A stretch of 64,000 nucleotides of DNA, taken from positions 124,001 to 188,000 of the forward strand of contig NZ_JAIOKB010000004.1 in the NCBI RefSeq assembly GCF_019898765.1. Reading direction: 5' to 3'. The number at the start of each line of letters is the position of its first letter. Position 1 is the stretch's first letter. The stretch comes from Sphingomonas yunnanensis (GTDB taxonomy: Bacteria; Pseudomonadota; Alphaproteobacteria; Sphingomonadales; Sphingomonadaceae). Positions 58,001 through 64,000 of the stretch are shown here, piece by piece. The position numbers and the translations under genes are program-made. Below the pieces are notes generated by a model, which saw only the letters and a list, made by a program, of their open reading frames with translations, did no database searches and was not told where the DNA came from.

Positions 58001-58332
58001 TTGAGGCCGCGCGTGCCGAGCCCCGAGGTCGAGTTCTGCGAACCGAGCGTCGGGTTGAGCTGCGGCAGCTGGTTGAGCGTGTCGCCGATCGAGATGCGGC
58101 CGGTCTCGAAGATATCCTGCGCGGTCACCGTGGTGATCGGGATGGGCGAATCGTCGTTCGGGCGACGGATGCGCGAGCCGGTGACGACGACGTCCTCGGT
58201 GCCGACCTCGGTCGTGCCCGGCGCGGTGGCGTCCTGCTCCTGGCTCGGCGAGCCGGCCTGGGCTGATGCCGCAACCGGCAGTGCGATGGCGCCCGCGATC
58301 GCGGTGGCGCACAGGAAACGCGACAATCTCAT
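55096..58332 (-). CDS. TonB-dependent outer-membrane receptor
   Basis: The 1078-residue protein has a signal peptide ([27 protein letters not shown]), a plug domain ([74 protein letters not shown]), and a long beta-barrel that ends in the C-terminal phenylalanine (YMGVTAKF). The TonB box lies near the EDVVVTG segment. It belongs to the large oligosaccharide or peptide receptor group of sphingomonads and xanthomonads, and the ligand cannot be told. The neighbouring GH3 suggests a carbohydrate or glycoside. Confidence 0.93.
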   Translation of the reverse strand: [1078 protein letters not shown]

Positions 58333-58423
58333 GGTTTTTGAACCCCTTTATCGTTGGGGCCACTCAAAACATTGGAGCAGGAAGACACAAGCCTTGTAGC
58401 GCGGCCGCAATACGCGGGTAACA

Positions 58424-58435
58424 AATTTGCAAATT
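58424..58435. promoter_or_regulatory. palindrome upstream of the TonB receptor gene
   Basis: AATTTGCAAATT is a perfect 12-bp palindrome in an AT-rich stretch, 92 bp upstream of the receptor start and 44 bp after the GH3 stop. It is a candidate operator or promoter element. Confidence 0.35.
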
Positions 58436-58478
58436 CCTGTGACATTCTTACAACGGCGCGACAGGTTGCGGCTGTGGC

Positions 58479-60773
58479 TTAGCCGAGTGTGAACGTGGCC
58501 GCGAGGCCGTCTGCCTCTGCGGACGGCGCGACCCACAGGCGGAACGCGCCGGGCTCCACCGTCCGTTCGAGATCGCGGCCGACGAACAGCAGGTCATCAC
58601 GGCGCAGCGTGAAGGTGACCACTTTCCGCTCGCCGGCCGCCAGCGCTACCCGCTGAAATGCCTTGAGCTCGCGCACGGGCCGGGTGACGCTGGCGGCGAC
58701 GTCGTGGACGTACAATTGCACCACCTCCTCGGCGCCGTGGCGCCCGTGATTGGCCACGGTCGCGCGGACCGTCAGCGTGCCGCCCGGCGCGAGCCGCTCG
58801 CCGCTCAGCGACAGGTCCGAATAGACGACGTCGCCGTAGGTCAGGCCGTGGCCGAAGGGGAAGAGCGCGCCCTGCTCGAATTCGCGGTAATGCGCCTTGA
58901 ACGGCTGGAGCGGACCGGGCGGGTTGGGGCGCCCGGTCGACTTGTGCGCGTAATAATAGGGCGACTGGCCGGTCGCGCGCGGGAAGGAGACGGGCAGCCG
59001 CGCCGAGGGCGCCACCGCGCCGAACAGCACGTCCGCGATCGCCGGCCCGTCCTGCGAGCCGAGGAACCAGGTCACCGCGATCGCGCGCGTGCCGAGCACC
59101 GCCGCGTCGAGCGCGAGCGCGCGTCCGGTGCGCAGCAGCACCACCACCGGCGTGCCGGTCGCGGCGACCGCGCGCGCCAGCGCGAGCTGCGGCTCGGGCA
59201 CCACCACAGCCGAGCGCGACTGCGCCTCGCCCGACATGTCCTGTGCCTCGCCGATCGCGAGCACCGCGACGTCGGCGTCGCGCGCCGCCGCGACCGCCGC
59301 GGCGATCCCGCCGGGCAGCGGCGCGTGCACCGCTGACCCCGGCGTGACGCTCACCTGCGTCGCGTCCGCGACCGCGCCGCGCACCGCGGTGGCGAGGTCC
59401 ACCGCGCCGGCGTCGGTGCCGTAGACGTTCCACGGACCGACCAAGTCGTGCTGGCCGGAGACGAAGGGGCCGATCAGCGCGATGCGCTTGCCCGCGCGCG
59501 GCAGCGGCAGCAGCTGGCCGTCGTTCTTGAGCAGCACGATCGATCGCGCCCCCGCCTCGCGCGCCAGCGCCAGCGTGGCGGGCGTGCGCACCTCGGCACG
59601 CTCGCGCGCCGGATCGATGCGGCGGAACGGGTCGTCGAACAGCCCCAGCGTCACCTTGAGCGCGAGCACGCGCCGCACCGCCGCGTCGAACCGCGCACCG
59701 GGCACCTCGCCCGTCGCGACGAGGCCGGGCAGGTGCTTGAGGTAGAAGCCGCTCTGCATCGACATGTCGACGCCGGCGAGGAACGCCAGCCTGGTCGCCT
59801 CGCGCGCGTCGGCGGCGAGGCCGTGGGCGACCAGCTCCTCGTCGCCGGTATAGTCGGACACGACCAGCCCGGCGAAGCCCCACTCGCGGCGCAGTACCTC
59901 GGTGAGCAGCCAGTCGTTGGCGGTGGCGGGCACGCCCGAGATCTCGTTGAACGAGGCCATCAGCGTGGGCGCACCCGCCGCCAACGCCGCTTGGAACGGC
60001 GGGAAATAGATCTCGCGCAGCGTCCGCTCCGAGACGTCGACGCTATTATAATCGAGCCCGCCCTCGCCGGCGCCGTAGGCGACGAAATGCTTGGCGCAGG
60101 CGGCGACCGCGCGCGGGTCGGCGAGCCCGCTCTCGCCCTGGAAGCCGCGCACGCGCGCCGCCGCCATCAGGCGCCCGAGCAGCACGTCCTCGCCCGCGCC
60201 CTCGACGCCGCGGCCCCAGCGTGCGTCGCGCGCGATGTCGACCATCGGGGCGAAGGTCCAGTCGATCCCCGACGCCGCCGCTTCCGCGCCCGCGGCGCGC
60301 GCGGTGCGGCGCGCGAGCTCGGGATCGAAGCTCGCGGCCTCGGCCAGCGGCACCGGGAAGACGGTGCGGAAGCCGTGGATGATGTCGGCCGCGAACAGCA
60401 GCGGAATCTTGAGCCGCGACTGCGTCATCGCCGCGCGCTGCATCCGCTGCGCCATCACCGCGCCATTGCCGTTGAACACGCCGGTGATCCGGCCGCGCCG
60501 CACGTCGCGCAACTGTCCCTCGAAGCTGGCGCCCGCGCCCGCGGGGTTGAGCGCGGCCGCCGCGCCGCCCGCCCAGGCCGCGGCCATCAGCGTCAACTGG
60601 CCCGCTTTCTCCTCTACCGTCATGCGCGCGACGAGCGACTCGACCGCGGCGGGAAGCGGCGCCACGGCGGCCTGCGCGAGTAGGGCGCGCGCCGGGCTGG
60701 CAGCCCAGGCGAGCGTCGCGCCCGCGCCCATCAGCCAGGCGCGGCGCGAGGGCCGTGATGCCTCCTGGGTCAT
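58479..60773 (-). CDS. glycoside hydrolase family 3 beta-glucosidase/xylosidase (BglX-like)
   Basis: The 764-residue protein has a twin-arginine signal (SRRAWLMGAGATLAWAASPARA), so it is exported folded. The (alpha/beta)8 domain holds the substrate contacts KHF (K228, H229) and the nucleophile D307 in LVVSDYTGDEELVAHG; the family pattern is often SDW or SDH. A second alpha/beta domain and a C-terminal Fn3-like domain (LTVRATVANHGRHGAEEVVQLYVHD) complete the BglX layout. It removes glucose, xylose or related sugars from glycan ends. It is divergent from lacI across an operator. Confidence 0.93.
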   Translation of the reverse strand: MTQEASRPSRRAWLMGAGATLAWAASPARALLAQAAVAPLPAAVESLVARMTVEEKAGQLTLMAAAWAGGAAAALNPAGAGASFEGQLRDVRRGRITGVFNGNGAVMAQRMQRAAMTQSRLKIPLLFAADIIHGFRTVFPVPLAEAASFDPELARRTARAAGAEAAASGIDWTFAPMVDIARDARWGRGVEGAGEDVLLGRLMAAARVRGFQGESGLADPRAVAACAKHFVAYGAGEGGLDYNSVDVSERTLREIYFPPFQAALAAGAPTLMASFNEISGVPATANDWLLTEVLRREWGFAGLVVSDYTGDEELVAHGLAADAREATRLAFLAGVDMSMQSGFYLKHLPGLVATGEVPGARFDAAVRRVLALKVTLGLFDDPFRRIDPARERAEVRTPATLALAREAGARSIVLLKNDGQLLPLPRAGKRIALIGPFVSGQHDLVGPWNVYGTDAGAVDLATAVRGAVADATQVSVTPGSAVHAPLPGGIAAAVAAARDADVAVLAIGEAQDMSGEAQSRSAVVVPEPQLALARAVAATGTPVVVLLRTGRALALDAAVLGTRAIAVTWFLGSQDGPAIADVLFGAVAPSARLPVSFPRATGQSPYYYAHKSTGRPNPPGPLQPFKAHYREFEQGALFPFGHGLTYGDVVYSDLSLSGERLAPGGTLTVRATVANHGRHGAEEVVQLYVHDVAASVTRPVRELKAFQRVALAAGERKVVTFTLRRDDLLFVGRDLERTVEPGAFRLWVAPSAEADGLAATFTLG

Positions 60774-60820
60774 GTCCTCTCCCCTCGTTCGCGGCAGGAT
60801 TGATCGTCTCGAATGTTACG

Positions 60821-60834
60821 TGTAAACGGTTACA
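60821..60834. promoter_or_regulatory. LacI-type operator between GH3 and lacI
   Basis: TGTAAACGGTTACA is a near-perfect palindrome with central CG, the typical LacI/GalR operator pattern. It is placed 47 bp before the GH3 start and 58 bp before lacI, so it can repress both divergent units. A partly overlapping GTTACGTGTAAAC suggests a second half-site. Confidence 0.75.
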
Positions 60835-60891
60835 TCAACGACGGCAATCGCGACATGCGTGCCGTCCCGGGAGAGGATGTCCAGGCGGCGC

Positions 60892-61911
60892 ATGCCGAAC
60901 GCTACGATCCGTGACGTCGCCCGCGAGGCGCAGGTATCGGTCGCGTCGGTATCGCGCGCGCTCAACGGGCATGAGCGGGTGCGCCCCGAATTGCGCGCGC
61001 GCGTGCAGGCGGTGGCGGCGCGGCTCGGCTATGTGCCGCACGCGGGCGCGCGCAGCCTCAGCCTGGCGCGGACCTCGGTGATCGGCGTGGTGCTGCCCGA
61101 CCTCCACGGCGAATTCTACTCCGAGCTGCTGCGCGGCATGGATCGCGAGGGGGCGGCGCACAAGCTCGCGCTGTTGCTCACGGTGCTGCAGGACGGGCGC
61201 GGGCTCAACACGCTGGCGGCGCTGCGCGGCCAGGTCGACGGGCTGGTGGTGATGGCGCCGCAGCTCGGCGCGGCGGAGCTGCGCGCGCAGCTGCCCGCGG
61301 GGCTGCCCGCGGTGTTCCTCAACTGCGTGCCGGAGCTCACCGGCGCGGCCTTGCGCGTCGACAATGCGGCGGGCGCGGCGGCGATGGTCGATCATCTCGT
61401 CGCCGGTGGGGCGTGCGCTATCGCGCATGTCGCCGGGCCGGTGGGCAACGTCGACGCCGAGGAGCGCCGCTACGGCGCGATCGTCGCGGCCGAGCGCGCC
61501 GGCGTCGCGCTGACGGTGATCGAGGGCGACTTCACCGAGGCGAGCGGCGTCGCCGCGGGGGCGCAGGTCGCGCGCGGCGCGGTCCGGGCCGACGCGCTGT
61601 TCGCCGGCAACGACGCGATGGCGATCGGCGCGCTCGTCGCGCTCAAGCGGCACGGCATCGCGGTGCCCGCGCAGGTGCGCGTCGCGGGCTTCGACGACAT
61701 CCCGCTCGCTCGGCTGGTGACGCCGGCGCTGACGACGATGCAGGTCGATATCGCGGCGCTGGGCGCGCGCGCGGTGCAGCTGCTGGCGCGGCGGATCACC
61801 GCGCCGGCCGAGGGGCTGGTTCAGGTCGGCCCGGCCGAGGCGGAGGCGATCGTCCCGCGTCTGGTGGTGCGCGACACGACAACAGAAACGGACAGGGAGA
61901 GACAGTCATGA
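60892..61911 (+). CDS. LacI family transcriptional regulator
   Basis: The 339-residue protein begins with the LacI helix-turn-helix and hinge (ATIRDVAREAQVSVASVSRALNGHERVRPELRARVQAVAARLGYVPHAGARSLSLARTSVIGVVLPDL), followed by a periplasmic-binding-like domain (VQVADALFAGNDAMAIGALVALKRHGIAVPAQVRVAGFDDIPLARLVTPALTTMQ). Starts at 60859 (GTG), 60877 and 60892 are possible; 60892 gives the family's normal length but the ribosome site is not decisive. It would bind the operator at 60821 and respond to a sugar. Its stop overlaps the start of the next gene (ATGA). Confidence 0.9.
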   Translation: MPNATIRDVAREAQVSVASVSRALNGHERVRPELRARVQAVAARLGYVPHAGARSLSLARTSVIGVVLPDLHGEFYSELLRGMDREGAAHKLALLLTVLQDGRGLNTLAALRGQVDGLVVMAPQLGAAELRAQLPAGLPAVFLNCVPELTGAALRVDNAAGAAAMVDHLVAGGACAIAHVAGPVGNVDAEERRYGAIVAAERAGVALTVIEGDFTEASGVAAGAQVARGAVRADALFAGNDAMAIGALVALKRHGIAVPAQVRVAGFDDIPLARLVTPALTTMQVDIAALGARAVQLLARRITAPAEGLVQVGPAEAEAIVPRLVVRDTTTETDRERQS

Positions 61912-64000
61912 TCATGAGCTCGAACCGGCGCAGGACGATGCGCGCGGCATGGGCGCGCGCGACCGCGCTCGGCGCCTTGGGCGCGCTCGGCGCCACGCTC
62001 GCCACCGCCTGGAGCGCCCCCGCGGCGGCGCAGGTGGGGCAGGCGTCACTGCGCGGCGTCATCCGCTCGACCCCGGACAATCCCGTCACCGAGGTGACGA
62101 TCGTCGAGGTCGCGACCAATTACCGCCGCTCCACCGTGGTCGGCCCGGACGGCAGCTACAATTTCGCCTCGCTGCGCGCCGGCGCCTATCGGCTTGAGAT
62201 CCGCACCAAGGCAGGCGTGCGCAACTCGGACCAGTTCACCTTGCGCGTCGGGCAGAACGCCGGGCTCGACCTCGATCTCTCCACCCCCGCCTCGACCGCG
62301 CCGGCGCCGGCTTCCGGAGGAGACGCGAACGGCACCGCACCGCAGCAGGGAGCGACGGGCGACGCCGCCACCGAGGAGCAGGGCGGAGCGACGCCACAGG
62401 GCGAGCCGGGCGACATCATCGTCACCGGCAGCCGGCTGCGCTCGCTCTCGGGCGGGCAGGTCGGCATCAACGTGACCCAGCGACTGATCGAGCAGCTGCC
62501 GCAGAACAGCCGCAACTTCCTCGCCTTCGCGGATCTGGCGCCCGGCGTGCGCTTCATCGAGAGCGCCGACGGCAGCTCGCGCATCCAGGGCGGCGCGCAG
62601 GGCAGCAACTCGGTCAACGTGTTCATCGACGGCGTCAGTCAGAAGGATTATGTGCTGCGCGGCGGCCTCACCGGGCAGGACAGCTCGCCCGGCAACCCGT
62701 TCCCGCAGCTCGCCATCGGCGAGTATCAGGTGTTGTCGTCCAACTATAAGGCCGAGTTCGACCAGGTCGGCTCGGTGGCGATCGTCGCGGGCACCAAATC
62801 GGGCACCAACGAGTTCCACGGCGACGGCTTCTTCGACTATACCAACCAGAACCTGCGCGATCGCCGCCCGACCGAGATCTTCCCCGAGAAGATCGACAAG
62901 GTCGCCTCGACCGACAAGCAATATGGCGTGGCGCTGGGTGGCCCGATCGTCAAGGATGTCGCGCACTTCTTCGCCAGCTACGAGGGCAAGCGTCGCGAGA
63001 TCCCGGTCGACATCCTGCCGGGCAACGGCGTGGCGGTGAGCAGCCTGCCGGCACAATATCAGGACCTGTTCGGCTCGTTCAACGCGACCTTCAAGCAGGA
63101 CCTGTATTTCGGCAAGATCGACCTGACGCCGACCGACAAGGACCTGTTCGAGCTCACCGGCAAATATCGGAACGAGTCGGGCTACCAGATCAGCAACGGC
63201 ATCGCCGCTTATTCCACCGCGACCCTGACCAAGGTCGAGGAGGTTCGCGCGATGGGCCGGTGGCAGCACAGCGAGGAGAAGTGGGTCAACGACTTCCGCG
63301 TCTCCTACGAGGACGTCAGCTGGTCGCCGCAGCCCGCCACCAATGGCATCAGCCAGCAGTTCCGCGCCACCTCGCGCACGCCGACGGGGGTGAGCACATA
63401 CAATCTGTTCCGCGACGGCGCCGGGCTGAGCCTGCAGGACAAGGGCCAGACCGGCTGGACGGTGCAGGACGATCTCACCTGGACCGGCTTCGAGGGTCAC
63501 ACGATCAAGGTCGGCGCCAAAGCCAAATGGGTGAAGCTCAACTCGCTCGAGCAGAATCTGATCAACCCACTCTATTCGTACGACACGACACTGCCGAGCG
63601 CGAGCGGCTTCAATAACGCGATCCCGTACAGCCTGGAGTTCGGCGCCAACGGCTCGCTCGGCGACCCGCGCATCCGCTCGAACAACTTTCAGTTCGGCGC
63701 GTACATCCAGGACGATTGGGACGTGACCGATCGGCTGACGCTCAATCTCGGCGTCCGCTGGGACTATGAGCGCACGCCGGCGTTCCTCAACTATGTCACC
63801 TCGGCGGAGGATCTCGCCGCCGTGTCGCCGGCGAACTACCCGAACCTCGTCGCCGCCGACTACAACATCAACGACTATATCTCGACGGGCAGCAACAGGA
63901 AGGCGTTCAAGGGCGCGTGGCAGCCGCGCCTCGGCTTCACCTACCGGCTCGACGAGCAGGGCCGTTACACCGTGTTCGGCGGCTATGGACGCTCCTACGA
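61908..64000 (+). CDS. TonB-dependent receptor with N-terminal carboxypeptidase-regulatory-like domain (3' truncated by window edge)
   Basis: The frame stays open for 697 codons to the window edge. A signal peptide (LGALGALGATLATAWSAPAAAQ) precedes a beta-sandwich CnaB/carboxypeptidase-regulatory-like domain (about 45-125: ASLRGVIRSTPDNPVTEVTIVEVATNYRRSTVVGPDGSYNFASLRAGAYRLEI). A Gly/Thr/Gln linker and the plug domain follow (GDIIVTGSRLRSLSGGQVGINVTQRLIEQLPQNSRNFLAFADLAPGV, FIDGVSQKDYVLRGG, VLSSNYKAEFDQVGSVAIVAGTKSGTNEFHG), and then part of the barrel. The layout is that of SusC-like receptors of proteobacteria for oligosaccharides. Overlap with lacI shows it is under the LacI regulator. Confidence 0.92.
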   Translation, partial: MIMSSNRRRTMRAAWARATALGALGALGATLATAWSAPAAAQVGQASLRGVIRSTPDNPVTEVTIVEVATNYRRSTVVGPDGSYNFASLRAGAYRLEIRTKAGVRNSDQFTLRVGQNAGLDLDLSTPASTAPAPASGGDANGTAPQQGATGDAATEEQGGATPQGEPGDIIVTGSRLRSLSGGQVGINVTQRLIEQLPQNSRNFLAFADLAPGVRFIESADGSSRIQGGAQGSNSVNVFIDGVSQKDYVLRGGLTGQDSSPGNPFPQLAIGEYQVLSSNYKAEFDQVGSVAIVAGTKSGTNEFHGDGFFDYTNQNLRDRRPTEIFPEKIDKVASTDKQYGVALGGPIVKDVAHFFASYEGKRREIPVDILPGNGVAVSSLPAQYQDLFGSFNATFKQDLYFGKIDLTPTDKDLFELTGKYRNESGYQISNGIAAYSTATLTKVEEVRAMGRWQHSEEKWVNDFRVSYEDVSWSPQPATNGISQQFRATSRTPTGVSTYNLFRDGAGLSLQDKGQTGWTVQDDLTWTGFEGHTIKVGAKAKWVKLNSLEQNLINPLYSYDTTLPSASGFNNAIPYSLEFGANGSLGDPRIRSNNFQFGAYIQDDWDVTDRLTLNLGVRWDYERTPAFLNYVTSAEDLAAVSPANYPNLVAADYNINDYISTGSNRKAFKGAWQPRLGFTYRLDEQGRYTVFGGYGRSY

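Overview
The window is one continuous, very GC-rich bacterial chromosome segment that looks like a sphingomonad (Alphaproteobacteria, Sphingomonas or a close relative). The reasons are the GcrA cell-cycle regulator, the character of the ribosomal proteins and RpoA, a UrcA-like protein, very large TonB-dependent receptors, and many short REP-like inverted repeats between genes. Most of it is core genome. I see no prophage, CRISPR array, rRNA, tRNA or insertion sequence.

Positions 1-2182 hold the end of a LysR regulator, an exported amidohydrolase and a DUF3140-like protein. Positions 2199-23760 are the ribosomal super-cluster: str (rpsL-rpsG-[small membrane protein]-fusA-tuf), S10 (rpsJ to rpsQ), spc (rplN to secY-adk) and alpha (rpsM-rpsK-rpoA-rplQ). 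It has departures from the textbook order. A coiled-coil membrane protein sits between rpsG and fusA. Hairpins with or near T-runs interrupt the cluster after tuf, rpsQ and rpmD. Two small genes and a separate promoter split adk from rpsM.

Positions 23819-32543 carry valS, ffh and a rearranged rpsP-rimM-trmD-rplS group. Between rimM and trmD lie an oppositely oriented flavoprotein and a VapBC toxin-antitoxin pair. vapC overlaps the trmD start by 4 bp, so two housekeeping genes appear attached to the toxin-antitoxin transcript. I consider this the most interesting arrangement in the window. A 50-codon acidic ORF overlaps the annotated upstream part of rimM.

Positions 32968-49805 are ordinary metabolism, transport and regulation: an S9 peptidase, asd, YitT and GFA proteins, hydrolases, an ABC-2 permease, gcrA, parE, a winged-helix/TPR regulator, tlyA, and a tspO-ubiK-ybjN-proC run ending against an Lrp regulator.

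Positions 49917-64000 are accessory and secretion-oriented. An I78-type protease inhibitor precedes a subtilisin-like protease with RTX repeats, a plausible inhibitor/protease pair. Then come a Sel1-like/2OG-Fe(II) oxygenase and a TonB receptor. A carbohydrate locus closes the window: a GH3 glycosidase faces a LacI regulator across an almost perfect LacI-type operator, and lacI overlaps a second TonB receptor that runs off the end.
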